Source: Thermoproteota archaeon (GTDB taxonomy: Archaea > Thermoproteota > Thermoprotei_A > EX4484-217-1 > JAPDJV01). From it: DNA of 54,029 bases. The notes beneath the pieces were generated by a model. It had not been told where the DNA came from. It saw only the letters and a list, made by a program, of their open reading frames with translations, and ran no database searches. Made by a program: the position numbers and the translations under genes. Shown here in pieces: positions 8,259-14,825 of this stretch (within the stretch, counting starts at the first letter, position 1; the number at the start of each line of letters is the position of its first letter). The DNA lies in NCBI GenBank assembly GCA_029258925.1, contig JAPDJV010000021.1, forward strand, positions 1-54,029. The letters are read 5' to 3'.

Positions 8259-8739
8259 AAAGGGAAAATTTACAAAAGTGCACTACGAAGCTGAAAAGCG
8301 AGAGTTCACTACAAGTAAGCCCACCAGCTTCATGACAGCATACGGTTTTTCACCTTCCTCCGAAGTATATTATTACCTTTCCACGTTCCCCTATACTCTC
8401 TCCACACTATCACGAATAATAAAAGAGACTCTGCCAAGTCCTGCTATAGAGAGGATCTGGGATTTGTTAAGGGAGATCTCGAAGGAACTTAAAGAAATTA
8501 AGGAGGATTTGAAGGAGTTGAAGGAGGCTGTAAAGCCTGTAGCCGAGGAGGAAATAGAGCTTCATAAAATACCTAAGGAGGAGGCCAAGAAGAAGATCTT
8601 TGAATATATTAAGGGGCATCCTGGTTGCTTGACAGGCGATATAATCTTAAACTTAGGCCTAGACCCAGATCTAGTGCTCGAGGTGCTAGGTGAACTTGAA
8701 CGAGAGGAAAGAGTTGAAGGAACTGAGCCTCCCGCCTAA
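8224..8739 (+). CDS. Coiled-coil protein with C-terminal winged helix
   Basis: 171 residues from a GTG. Residues 80-115 are a Lys/Glu-rich coiled coil (heptads around LREISKELKEIKEDLKE). Residues 122-165 look like a winged helix (AKKKIFEYIKGHPGCL and LGELEREERVEG). Probably a dimeric DNA-binding protein of the element. Overlaps the genes on both sides. Confidence 0.6.
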   Translation: MRAKVAPVVKNEKGKFTKVHYEAEKREFTTSKPTSFMTAYGFSPSSEVYYYLSTFPYTLSTLSRIIKETLPSPAIERIWDLLREISKELKEIKEDLKELKEAVKPVAEEEIELHKIPKEEAKKKIFEYIKGHPGCLTGDIILNLGLDPDLVLEVLGELEREERVEGTEPPA

Positions 8740-8887
8740 CACGAAGATACTGTTCAGGGTCGCCAGCCTCTTCGCTAGAAAACTAGAGGGACCTTGGCTA
8801 GCCAGAGGTAGCTCTCGGCATAGGATGCGAGTCATAAAGGCAAGAAACGGATGGATAATCATTGAGAAAGCGTGGAGAGTAAAATAA
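8690..8887 (+). CDS. Small basic hypothetical protein
   Basis: 65 residues starting at a GTG inside the end of the winged-helix gene. Basic, with a hydrophobic C-terminal segment (GWIIIEKAW). No family recognised. The 50-bp overlap with its upstream neighbour makes the call moderate; a later start is possible. It ends just before the convergent regulator gene at 8905. Confidence 0.4.
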   Translation: MNLNERKELKELSLPPNTKILFRVASLFARKLEGPWLARGSSRHRMRVIKARNGWIIIEKAWRVK

Positions 8888-8904
8888 ATTCTCTTTCTCT
8901 GCTT

Positions 8905-9180
8905 TCACATCTCCCCTGCTAGCTCGAGTATTGTTTTCGCTGCTTCCGCAGCCTTCCTGCCCTTCTCCGTGAGCTTGATCAACCTCCTCAGCGGGGGACC
9001 AGGATCATAATTCTCAACAATAAAACCAGCCCTCTTTAGAACATCTATTGCCGTATATATTGTCTTGTAGTGAATGCCTGTTTCATCGTGGATTTTCATT
9101 ACAGTAACTTCAGTTTTCTTTCCCAATAAATACACTAAGAGTTTTAGAGGTCCATTGAGTTTCCGCTTTGGCATTTTCAT
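8905..9180 (-). CDS. Winged-helix transcriptional regulator
   Basis: 91 residues, ATG at 9180. A compact winged helix: KLLVYLLGKKTEVTVMKIHD (helix 1-2), IHYKTIYTAIDVLKRAGF (recognition helix) and a wing with RRLIKLTEKGRKAA. It is transcribed away from the plus-strand operon that begins at 9309, and the shared spacer holds repeated operator-like motifs. It is the likely master switch of this part of the element (inference from layout). Confidence 0.75.
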   Translation of the reverse strand: MKMPKRKLNGPLKLLVYLLGKKTEVTVMKIHDETGIHYKTIYTAIDVLKRAGFIVENYDPGPPLRRLIKLTEKGRKAAEAAKTILELAGEM

Positions 9181-9206
9181 TAAACTCCATGAATTCTAGA
9201 AATTAC

Positions 9207-9298
9207 TACTCTTCACTTAATAATAATTGTAGTCTTAACTCTCTACTTAGTGAAGAGTAGAAACATTTATATTACTACTCTACACTTAGTAGAGAGTG
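9207..9298. promoter_or_regulatory. Divergent promoter region with three operator-like sites
   Basis: Three related sites occupy the spacer: TACTCTTCACTTAATAA (9207-9223), CTCTCTACTTAGTGAAGAG (9239-9257) and CTCTACACTTAGTAGAGAG (9278-9296). The last two are near-palindromes of form CTCT-N4-TTAGT-N2-AGAG. TTTATA at 9266-9271 is the TATA box for the plus-strand gene at 9309. Site C lies downstream of this box and site B just upstream of it, a layout suited to repression by the winged-helix protein encoded next door. Confidence 0.6.
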
Positions 9299-9308
9299 AG
9301 GTGGAAAA

Positions 9309-9479
9309 ATGTCTACCTCCAAACTCAAGGTAAAAGTCCCTAAACAATTGAAAATCGAGCTCTCTCCCGATAAGATGAGGGAGCTGGCAGAGCTGGCCGC
9401 CAAGAGGGGTTTGAGGAGTACCCAGCTGGCCAGGATGTGGATTCTTGAGAAAATCGAGGAGGTTGCTGCCTCAGGGTGA
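9309..9479 (+). CDS. Ribbon-helix-helix (CopG-like) protein
   Basis: 56 residues from ATG. One basic beta strand (KLKVKVPKQLKIELS) and two helices (KMRELAELAAKRG and STQLARMWILEKIEE) make a ribbon-helix-helix fold. First gene of the GC-rich rightward operon and immediately downstream of the operator cluster, so probably a second regulator. AGGTGG precedes the ATG. Confidence 0.65.
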   Translation: MSTSKLKVKVPKQLKIELSPDKMRELAELAAKRGLRSTQLARMWILEKIEEVAASG

Positions 9480-9485
9480 GACACC

Positions 9486-9656
9486 GTGGACCGTGCTTTC
9501 ATTGTTCTCAGGGTGTCTGTTCCAGGCTTCGCTGGGGACGTGTCCAGCGTTGCCGAGGGGCTTAGGATGGTGCTTAGGGAGGCGTTGTTGGAGGCTGGTG
9601 TGAGGAAGTTCAGCGTTGACATTGCAGACTTCTTCACGGTTGAGGAAGGTGGGTGA
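9486..9656 (+). CDS. Small hypothetical protein
   Basis: 56 residues from a GTG 6 bp after the previous stop. Alternating hydrophobic strand, helix and strand (FIVLRVSVPG, VAEGLRMVLREALLEAG, KFSVDIADFFTV), a simple alpha/beta pattern. No family recognised. Codon use and spacing match the neighbouring element genes. Confidence 0.5.
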   Translation: MDRAFIVLRVSVPGFAGDVSSVAEGLRMVLREALLEAGVRKFSVDIADFFTVEEGG

Positions 9657-9660
9657 CGGC

Positions 9661-9900
9661 ATGGCCGATGTTAGGGCTGTTATGAGTGTTCTCAAGCCTT
9701 TGATTGTTACGGTTGACTACACGTGGTTCGATGATTCCTGGGGCCGCGTCGAGGTCCGCTGCCTGGAAGAGTTCCTCAGGATCGCGCTCACTGCTTGGAG
9801 GGAGAAGAAGCAGCCAGTGCTGAAGGATCCCTCTAGGGGCTTCCTCATCTTACCGTACAACAACGTCGTCTACATGTGTCCAGAGGTGGGCGAGGAGTGA
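9661..9900 (+). CDS. Small hypothetical protein
   Basis: 79 residues. The ATG at 9661 follows a GGTGGGTGA stretch and fits better than an upstream TTG. Contains a beta-alpha-beta pattern (VTVDYTWFDDSWGRVEVRC, CLEEFLRIALTAWREKK, GFLILPYNNVVYM). No family recognised. Its stop overlaps the GTG of the next gene (GTGA). Confidence 0.55.
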   Translation: MADVRAVMSVLKPLIVTVDYTWFDDSWGRVEVRCLEEFLRIALTAWREKKQPVLKDPSRGFLILPYNNVVYMCPEVGEE

Positions 9901-10295
9901 GGGTGGTCGAGGTCTACGTTGAGAGGCTTAAGAGCTACGGCGACTACAGCAATAGGAGGCTGGGGTTGAAGGCCGTTCTCGACGACGGGGAGGACTATAG
10001 GGAAGTCTACGTGAAGCTGGCCGCCGAGGTAGAGGCGCTCTTGGAGAAGGAGAGGATAGAGGCCGACAAGGAAAGTGTTGAGGCCGAGATAAAGGCCTAC
10101 GAGAAGAGGGTGCAGGAGCTCAGGAAGCTGCGGGACGAGTTCATCGAGGTGAGAAGCCAGGTCCTGAAGGGGTTGGCCGAGCTGGAGAAGGAGCTCGAGA
10201 AGTACGAGAGGAGGATCGAGGAAGGAAGCTTCCCGCTGAAACTGTTGGAGAAGCTACGGGAGATCAGGAGGGCCATAGGCTTCTACGACCCGTAG
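9897..10295 (+). CDS. Coiled-coil hypothetical protein
   Basis: 132 residues from a GTG that overlaps the previous stop. An N-terminal beta-rich segment (VEVYVERLKSYG, LGLKAVLDDG) is followed by a long charged coiled coil (about 40-118). A structural or DNA-packaging role would fit a viral or plasmid origin, but nothing in the sequence proves this. Confidence 0.6.
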   Translation: MRVVEVYVERLKSYGDYSNRRLGLKAVLDDGEDYREVYVKLAAEVEALLEKERIEADKESVEAEIKAYEKRVQELRKLRDEFIEVRSQVLKGLAELEKELEKYERRIEEGSFPLKLLEKLREIRRAIGFYDP

Positions 10296-10309
10296 AAGGG
10301 TGCGGAGGC

Positions 10310-10714
10310 ATGGCTTCCACTTGCCTGTTAGGTAGAATCGATGATGCAGTTCTACCTAACATCGAAGACCTCAAGTGGAGGATCCGCAGCTTGATGAAGG
10401 AGTTGAACAGGGTTGCAGGTAGACTGGAGGTTCTTCAGGCAAGATATCAGGGGTACACCCTGTGCTACACGTGGGTGACGAACAGTTCTGGCCGAAAATA
10501 CTTCTACTACTATCTTAAGAGCAAGTCCAGGACCCCTAAGTCGATCTACCTTGGTAAGGCGCCTAGGGTCACGGGTGCAACGGAGATCAGGAGCCTCAGG
10601 AGGCTCGTGGCGAGGGCCTGCGCAGTTCTCTCAATGCTCTACTCCAGGCTGGACCTCGTAATGCTCGTTCTCGAATTAGAGGAGAAGGGTGGGAACGGTG
10701 CCAACGAAGGTTAA
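10310..10714 (+). CDS. DUF6788-like protein
   Basis: 134 residues. An N-terminal helix (about 17-45) is followed by YTWVTN...KYFYYYLKS and SIYLGK, then a C-terminal helical segment. The YYYL and SIYLGK signature also occurs in the gene at 47423 (YYYLRYDD, RSIYLGK), so the two are paralogues; the family recalls DUF6788, frequent on archaeal mobile elements. The first 17 codons run through a perfect hairpin of the TTAGGTAGAA family (10326-10361), so the hairpin is either coding or lies in the leader of a shorter protein that begins near 10393. Confidence 0.55.
   Translation: MASTCLLGRIDDAVLPNIEDLKWRIRSLMKELNRVAGRLEVLQARYQGYTLCYTWVTNSSGRKYFYYYLKSKSRTPKSIYLGKAPRVTGATEIRSLRRLVARACAVLSMLYSRLDLVMLVLELEEKGGNGANEG
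10326..10361. repeat. TTAGGTAGAA inverted repeat, copy 3
   Basis: Perfect 12-bp arms (TGTTAGGTAGAA at 10326-10337 and complement at 10350-10361) around a 12-nt loop, at the very start of the DUF6788-like gene. Its reverse complement is almost identical to copy 4 at 14034-14069, loop included, so the two form a subfamily. Confidence 0.85.
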
Positions 10715-10892
10715 CGGAGACATGTACATGGTGACCTTCAAGTGTCCAGTCAGCCTATTCGAGGAATTATACGATGTCTCGAGGCAGCTGGGGGAGAACG
10801 TCAGCGAGGTGATAAGGAGGAGCATCAAATGGTACCTCATGTTCGCCAAGAGGGCCATGGAGGCTGGATGCGACCCGAGGAGGATAGCATGA
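10689..10892 (+). CDS. Ribbon-helix-helix protein
   Basis: 67 residues from a GTG that overlaps the preceding gene. A short strand (DMYMVTFKCPVSL) and two helices (FEELYDVSRQLG, NVSEVIRRSIKWYLMFAKRA) form a ribbon-helix-helix unit, a class of small DNA-binding repressors. Its stop overlaps the ATG of the TFB-like gene at 10889. Confidence 0.6.
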   Translation: MGTVPTKVNGDMYMVTFKCPVSLFEELYDVSRQLGENVSEVIRRSIKWYLMFAKRAMEAGCDPRRIA

Positions 10893-11134
10893 ACCTTGTC
10901 TGGGACCATGAGAGGGGGATAATCGTGGATGCTGCTACGGGTGAAGTCGTCGACGTAATCTACAGCTACCTCCCGCCCCCGCCGTGGCGGCGTGAAGACT
11001 GGAGGAATACTGTTCGGAGAAGCCGTCACCGACCCATAATCTCCTCGGTGACGAGGAGGTACGTGAGGCGGAGGGGGAGGCTTAGGAAGGCTTTGAGAAA
11101 GCTCCGAGAAAAGGGGATCGAGGCCAGCAGGTAG
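10889..11134 (+). CDS. TFB (TFIIB) N-terminal-like fragment protein
   Basis: 81 residues from ATG. The first 35 residues (LVWDHERGIIVDAATGEVVD, then LPPPPWRRED) follow the spacing of the second half of the archaeal TFB zinc ribbon and B-reader (typically a D-x-E-x-G-x-x-V, T/C-G-x-V-V, and PEWR pattern). The zinc-binding cysteines are missing and the protein lacks cyclin repeats; instead it ends in a very basic tail (RRYVRRRGRLRKALRKL). Similarity is judged by eye. It may be a transcription-factor mimic or simply convergent. Confidence 0.45.
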   Translation: MNLVWDHERGIIVDAATGEVVDVIYSYLPPPPWRREDWRNTVRRSRHRPIISSVTRRYVRRRGRLRKALRKLREKGIEASR

Positions 11135-11137
11135 TAC

Positions 11138-11437
11138 GTGGAGTACGTCCTAGGGTTGAGGAAGAAGTGCGTTAAAACGCTTGAGAAAGACTTCAGGCCA
11201 AGAGCGCCAGAGGAGATCCTCGTTGAAGCGGAGCGGGCGATGAGGAGCGTCGTCGAGAAAGACCCAGTCCTAACCTCGCGGACCGAGAGGGGGAAGTGGG
11301 CCATCGCGTTGCTGCTCGCCACTGATGGGAGAATGCCGAGGCAGGTGGCGGAATGGTGCAGCATGAACGTGTACACAATACGCGGCATGATCGCCCTCTT
11401 GAAGAGCAGGGGGTACCTGGGAGGGAGGAGGGCGTGA
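11138..11437 (+). CDS. Helical DNA-binding protein, possibly cyclin-repeat-like
   Basis: 99 residues from a GTG 3 bp after the previous stop. All-helical; the C-terminal part (KWAIALLLATDGRMPRQVAE, then NVYTIRGMIALLKSRG) reads like the last helices of a TFB cyclin repeat or a simple helix-turn-helix. The tight linkage to the TFB-ribbon-like gene upstream raises the possibility of a split TFB. The alternative is an unrelated HTH regulator. Confidence 0.45.
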   Translation: MEYVLGLRKKCVKTLEKDFRPRAPEEILVEAERAMRSVVEKDPVLTSRTERGKWAIALLLATDGRMPRQVAEWCSMNVYTIRGMIALLKSRGYLGGRRA

Positions 11438-11772
11438 AGAGGAGCGTTAGGAGCGTGGCGGAAATAGTGTTAGTGTACTGCCTCGACCAGGGGAAGCAGT
11501 GTTTCACGTACAGCAAGATAAAGTCGTGGTATTATAGGAGGGGCCTCAAGGAATTCAAGCTCCCCTACGTCAACGACAGGACCCTGGACAGGAACCTGAG
11601 GGAACTGGCGCTGGCAGGCCTCTTGGAGCGATGGTATATTGGTAGAAGCAAGGTGGTCTTCAAGGTGACGCACAGGCTCCTCGAGGAACTAGGGGTATGG
11701 CCCCAGGAGCTCGCGGACCCAGCCTCGAGGAAACTGGTCCTAGAGAAATACGCTGGGGTGGCGCCGAGGTGA
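11434..11772 (+). CDS. Winged-helix protein
   Basis: 112 residues from a GTG overlapping the previous stop (GTGA). Pattern: VAEIVLVYCLDQGKQCFTYS, DRTLDRNLRELALAGLLERW and a wing RSKVVFKVTHRL, a winged helix of the kind found in element-encoded regulators. The C-terminus overlaps the nuclease gene by 4 bp. Confidence 0.55.
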   Translation: MKRSVRSVAEIVLVYCLDQGKQCFTYSKIKSWYYRRGLKEFKLPYVNDRTLDRNLRELALAGLLERWYIGRSKVVFKVTHRLLEELGVWPQELADPASRKLVLEKYAGVAPR

Positions 11773-12422
11773 TCCAGGAAGTCCTCTACGAGATGAACGT
11801 CAGAGACTTCCATAGATTCAGGAGCGCGGGGGACGGAGAGGTACACGTTTCATCCCTAGTCGTCTGCCCGCTGAAATGGTTCTATGCTAAAAAGTATCCC
11901 GACATCGCCGTGGCACAGCAGTTCCAGGGCTACTTGATCCTGGGGAAACTAGTCCACCTAGGGCTGCAGAGGGTCCTGGAGAAGCCTGGGCTCATCCACG
12001 GGGCCAAGAGGGTTCTCTTCGAGGTTGAAGCAGAGAAGAAGGTGAGCGTGGAGCACAGGGGTTTGACGCTGATCTACACTATTAAGGGTAGGGCGGACAT
12101 GTTGGTGGAGACGATCAGCGGCGAGCGCATAGTAGTGGAGGTGAAGACGGCCAAAGGAGACTACGGCATACCGCATAAACACCACGAGCTCCAGCTCAGA
12201 ATATACATGAACATGCTTTCGGCCGAGAAAGGAGTACTCCTATACATAACCCCCGACAGGGTCACCGAGTACCATGTCACGGGGCCCCTAGGAGACCTCG
12301 AGCTGAAATCGCTGATCAAGGGGTTCCTCGATCGAAAAGGGCCAGCATGGGACTGGGAGTGCCTGCGCTGCCCCTACAACATCCTGTGCCCGAGCAAAGT
12401 CCAGAACAACAGGAGAAGGTGA
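11769..12422 (+). CDS. Cas4-like PD-(D/E)XK nuclease with Fe-S cluster
   Basis: 217 residues, GTG overlapping the previous stop. Four cysteines placed as in Cas4/AddB-type nucleases: Cys33 (VVCPLKWFY) and Cys198, Cys201, Cys207 (WECLRCPYNILCP). The nuclease core is His63, Asp110 (GRADMLVE), Glu124-X-Lys126 (VVEVKTAK) and Gln142 (LQLRIY). Cas4 is a 5'-3' exonuclease in CRISPR adaptation, but many archaeal viruses and plasmids carry stand-alone Cas4-like genes. No cas genes or CRISPR array occur in this window, so a role in element replication, recombination or counter-defence is more likely than adaptation. Confidence 0.85.
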   Translation: MIQEVLYEMNVRDFHRFRSAGDGEVHVSSLVVCPLKWFYAKKYPDIAVAQQFQGYLILGKLVHLGLQRVLEKPGLIHGAKRVLFEVEAEKKVSVEHRGLTLIYTIKGRADMLVETISGERIVVEVKTAKGDYGIPHKHHELQLRIYMNMLSAEKGVLLYITPDRVTEYHVTGPLGDLELKSLIKGFLDRKGPAWDWECLRCPYNILCPSKVQNNRRR

Positions 12423-12464
12423 AAAAGATTGCGGCCTGAAGGCCCCTGTCCAGGTGGAAGAGCC

Positions 12465-12710
12465 ATGTTTTTAATAGGCTGCATGTTGAAGCCCCGCATA
12501 TCTAGATTTGGACGTGTTCAGCTGGAGTTCAGGTACAGTGAGGGCGAATGCCATGTAATTCTTAAGATCGATGATGAAGAAGATGTGATGGCCCTCGTTG
12601 AGGAAGAGATTGAAGCACTCTACGATTTTTTCAGAAGCGTTTACCTCCTTGATTGGTTTACCTCCTTGAAGATTACAGCGGGCAGGTGGAAGAGTGATGA
12701 AAAGGTATGA
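12465..12710 (+). CDS. Small hypothetical protein
   Basis: 81 residues from the ATG at 12465, which has AGGTGG about 8 nt upstream (an in-frame TTG at 12429 is less likely). Alternating strands (FGRVQLEFRY, CHVILKID) then an acidic helix (ALVEEEIEALYDFFRSVYLL). It resembles its downstream neighbour in size and layout. No family recognised. Confidence 0.5.
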   Translation: MFLIGCMLKPRISRFGRVQLEFRYSEGECHVILKIDDEEDVMALVEEEIEALYDFFRSVYLLDWFTSLKITAGRWKSDEKV

Positions 12711-12990
12711 GAAGATCTTGGATTTCTCGGGGGATCTAAGCTACGGCGTGCTCCTGAAATTAGTGCCGCTTGTAGCGGCCCCCGAAGAAGGCGAGGGGAG
12801 CCTGGTCTCCATGCATATTGGGGTGCACTGCTACATCAAGGAGGGGGGCGTAACAGTATACTTGACTCCCGAGGAGGCGGACAAGTTGGCGAGGGTGTTG
12901 AAGAGCATGTCTAGGCGGGCCAAGGAGTTCAACAGGTTGAAGATAATAGAGAGAAACGCGTTCACGGAGTTTACGGAGGACCTGGAGTGA
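12694..12990 (+). CDS. Small hypothetical protein
   Basis: 98 residues, overlapping the previous gene by 17 bp (GTG at 12694, or the adjacent ATG at 12697). Beta strands (LVSMHIGVHCYIKEG, VTVYLTPEEA) followed by a basic helix (KLARVLKSMSRRAKEFNRLK). The strand-strand-helix pattern is shared with the protein encoded just upstream, so the pair may be a tandem duplication. Function unknown. Confidence 0.5.
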   Translation: MMKRYEKILDFSGDLSYGVLLKLVPLVAAPEEGEGSLVSMHIGVHCYIKEGGVTVYLTPEEADKLARVLKSMSRRAKEFNRLKIIERNAFTEFTEDLE

Positions 12991-13145
12991 AGGCCATAAT
13001 CAGGAGGAACACCGAGTCCCCTAAGACGCTACATAAAATGGTTCGAGCAGAAGGCTGCCGCGGAGATAGGTCGCCGAGGGAGAAGGTGAGGAAACGCTTT
13101 AAAAATATAGAAGTGGGGGTCAGAGAAGTTGGCCTTGAAGACTAA
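12987..13145 (+). CDS. Possible very small basic protein
   Basis: 52 codons from a GTG that overlaps the previous stop as GTGA, the junction style used by most genes here. Strongly basic (IIRRN, RSPREKVRKRFKN). A TATA box (TTTAAAAAT, 13099-13107) for the next gene lies inside it, which weakens the call. Confidence 0.3.
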   Translation: MKAIIRRNTESPKTLHKMVRAEGCRGDRSPREKVRKRFKNIEVGVREVGLED

Positions 13146-13423
13146 GGGTGGGGTTACGGTCAGGTGTCCCAGCTGCGGGGAAAGAGTTAAGCCAGACGTG
13201 AAAGTAGTCCACATCCGCAACGAGTTCGGGGAAGCAGATGCAAGAGCCAAGGTGTGCCCGAAATGCGGTGGAATCATCGACGTCTTCAAGGAGGACCTCT
13301 TCTTTCGCCCTAATGGTTGTGGTGCCCCCCGACGTAGCCGTAGACCAAATGGTTTACGTCGTGGAGGAGGTAAGGGAAGCTATGATAGGACTGCAGCTCT
13401 GGAGAGAGTATACAATACGCTGA
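13129..13423 (+). pseudogene. Zinc-ribbon protein with a frameshift at a C6 run
   Basis: TTG start about 25 nt after a TATA box (13099-13107), so leaderless. Codons 1-66 give a two-CxxC zinc ribbon (CPSC, CPKC). At CCCCCC (13325-13330) the reading frame should change: in the original frame the next 35 codons read as an Arg/Gly-rich jumble, while the +1 frame gives a sensible PDVAVDQMVYVVEEVREAMI ending at TGA 13421-13423. One C fewer would fuse the two parts into a protein of about 97 residues. This could be a sequencing error, a true lesion or programmed slippage. Confidence 0.5.
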
Positions 13424-13434
13424 ACGCCGTTAAA

Positions 13435-13998
13435 ATGCCGTTCCTCAAGGCGGCCAGGCGCATCAGGCGGGTGTCGGAAATGTATTACCGCATGAGGAGG
13501 ACGCCGATCCGCTTCAACGAGTCCAATGATAAGAGGGTGAGCACAATACTGCTCGAGACACCCGCGTCCCCGAAGAACGCGGCCGCCTGGACGTTCTACA
13601 TGTCAGGGCAGACGAGCTGCCCAATATATCCAGCGCAGCTGCCAGCGAAGTTCAGGCGCATCAAGAAGGAGATAAACAGGTTCCCGTTCTGCAATAGGGC
13701 AATAATCTTCATAGCACCCAAGTTCACCTGCGGGGCCAGGGAAATGCTGAGGAAGGCGGGGATACTGGCGTTCACGAAGGCCAGCGAAGCCCTGGCATTC
13801 ATAGCGAGATACTTTAAGGCCCGCTACAGCAGTCTACTGGCATCGCTGAAGGGGAAAAGACTGTTCGGGCCACTGGCACTACTAGTCTACATACTCCAAG
13901 AACTCCTGAGGGAACTAGGCGGGCTGCAGGGAGAACCATTACTGAGAAGCGAGATAGAAGCATACCATGCGATCGAAAACGGGATAACAGTGCAATAA
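13435..13998 (+). CDS. Basic hypothetical protein, possibly nuclease-like
   Basis: 187 residues from the ATG at 13435. It is in frame with the zinc-ribbon start but is better read as its own gene (see the C6 frameshift). Basic helices (AARRIRRVSEMYYRMRR) precede AIIFIAPKFTCGAREMLRKA, a strand-helix pair like the C-terminal segment of restriction-endonuclease-like folds, but no D-(D/E)XK motif is clear. The C-terminus is amphipathic and helical. Last gene of the rightward operon; followed by the hairpin cluster. Confidence 0.5.
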   Translation: MPFLKAARRIRRVSEMYYRMRRTPIRFNESNDKRVSTILLETPASPKNAAAWTFYMSGQTSCPIYPAQLPAKFRRIKKEINRFPFCNRAIIFIAPKFTCGAREMLRKAGILAFTKASEALAFIARYFKARYSSLLASLKGKRLFGPLALLVYILQELLRELGGLQGEPLLRSEIEAYHAIENGITVQ

Positions 13999-14033
13999 GG
14001 GGAGAAAACCCGTTTTATTCCCGCGTTCATCGG

Positions 14034-14069
14034 TGTTAGGTAGAACTGCACCATCAATTCTACCTAACA
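14034..14069. repeat. TTAGGTAGAA inverted repeat, copy 4
   Basis: Perfect 12-bp arms (14034-14045 and 14058-14069) with a 12-nt loop. In reverse complement it nearly equals copy 3 at 10326. First of three repeats spaced about 100-120 bp apart in the gene-free stretch 13999-14486. Confidence 0.85.
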
Positions 14070-14131
14070 AGGTTTCACGTTTTCTAGTTCAATTCAATCA
14101 ACCAGAGTTCTGTTAAACAATGGTTTTACGA

Positions 14132-14169
14132 GTGTTAGGTTGACTCCGCTCCTTCACTCTACCTAACAC
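14132..14169. repeat. TTAGGT inverted repeat, copy 5 (imperfect)
   Basis: Outer arms GTGTTAGGT (14132-14140) and ACCTAACAC (14161-14169) pair perfectly; the inner three positions (TGA against TCT) do not fully pair. Loop of about 20 nt. Confidence 0.7.
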
Positions 14170-14252
14170 CCAGCCCAGGAAGCCAGAAAACATCAACTGC
14201 TCCAAGCACAACAGCGATAATATATCAACTGTTTCCCTAAAGACGATGTCGA

Positions 14253-14303
14253 GGTGTTAGGTAGAACCATATATGCAGCACTCCAATAATTCTACCTAAC
14301 ACC
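14253..14303. repeat. TTAGGTAGAA inverted repeat, copy 6
   Basis: The longest stem: 14 bp (14253-14266 with 14290-14303), 23-nt loop. In reverse complement it matches copy 2 (2937-2983) through the loop (GTGCTGCATATATGG shared). Downstream, 14340-14420 is extremely AT-rich (runs of TAAATTAATTAAATTAAAG), so the cluster could be an origin or partition site; this is inference. Nothing else is recognised up to 14486. Confidence 0.85.
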
Positions 14304-14486
14304 GTTCCAGAAACCCATATCAACTGAACCATGATAAGCCTTCACCATCACTAGAATATTCTATAGAAAATTAAAGTATAAATTAATTAAATTAAAGTTT
14401 AAGACGTGTTGTGATTTTACTTCGGTGTTAACCTTCTATGTCGTGTTCTATTGTTCTTATTGTAGGGTAAGGGCTGGTTTTTTCGG

Positions 14487-14762
14487 TTGTTTTGTAGAAA
14501 TGATTATAAGGTTGCTTACCATGTTTTCGATCTTTGTGGGAAGATGTTGGCTAGGTTTTGGCTGCTCTTAGCTATAATTACTGCTTTCTGGGGTAAGCTG
14601 GTCTTTCTTGCGAGAAAGATTGTCTCGGCTTACTGTATTAGCAATCAGTGTCTTGACTACGAGCGTGATAGGCTGATGGCTATAGCTGAATCCGCTGTGA
14701 CGTCGATAATGTTGGCGTTTCTACTGTATTTAACTTGCCTCGTGCTATCGTCTCCAGAGTAA
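14487..14762 (+). CDS. Possible small membrane protein
   Basis: 91 codons from TTG (ATG at 14544 is an alternative). Two hydrophobic segments, about 21-42 and 72-87, separated by a polar Cys-containing loop. No family recognised. It stands alone between the hairpin cluster and the convergent integrase gene. Confidence 0.4.
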   Translation: MFCRNDYKVAYHVFDLCGKMLARFWLLLAIITAFWGKLVFLARKIVSAYCISNQCLDYERDRLMAIAESAVTSIMLAFLLYLTCLVLSSPE

Positions 14763-14825
14763 GACTGGAGTACATTCTTCTTTCTTTTTCTAGTTGCAAA
14801 GGCTCGTTCCTAGGCGGCGTGGTAT

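Noticed and set aside
10742..10888. Longer start for the TFB-like ORF
   Set aside because: The upstream part is out of frame with, and overlaps, the ribbon-helix-helix gene; ATG 10889 with its 4-bp overlap fits the operon style.
13999..14420. Possible CRISPR array
   Set aside because: The repeats are inverted, not direct, unevenly spaced about 100 bp apart, and vary in stem and loop; no spacer-repeat pattern.
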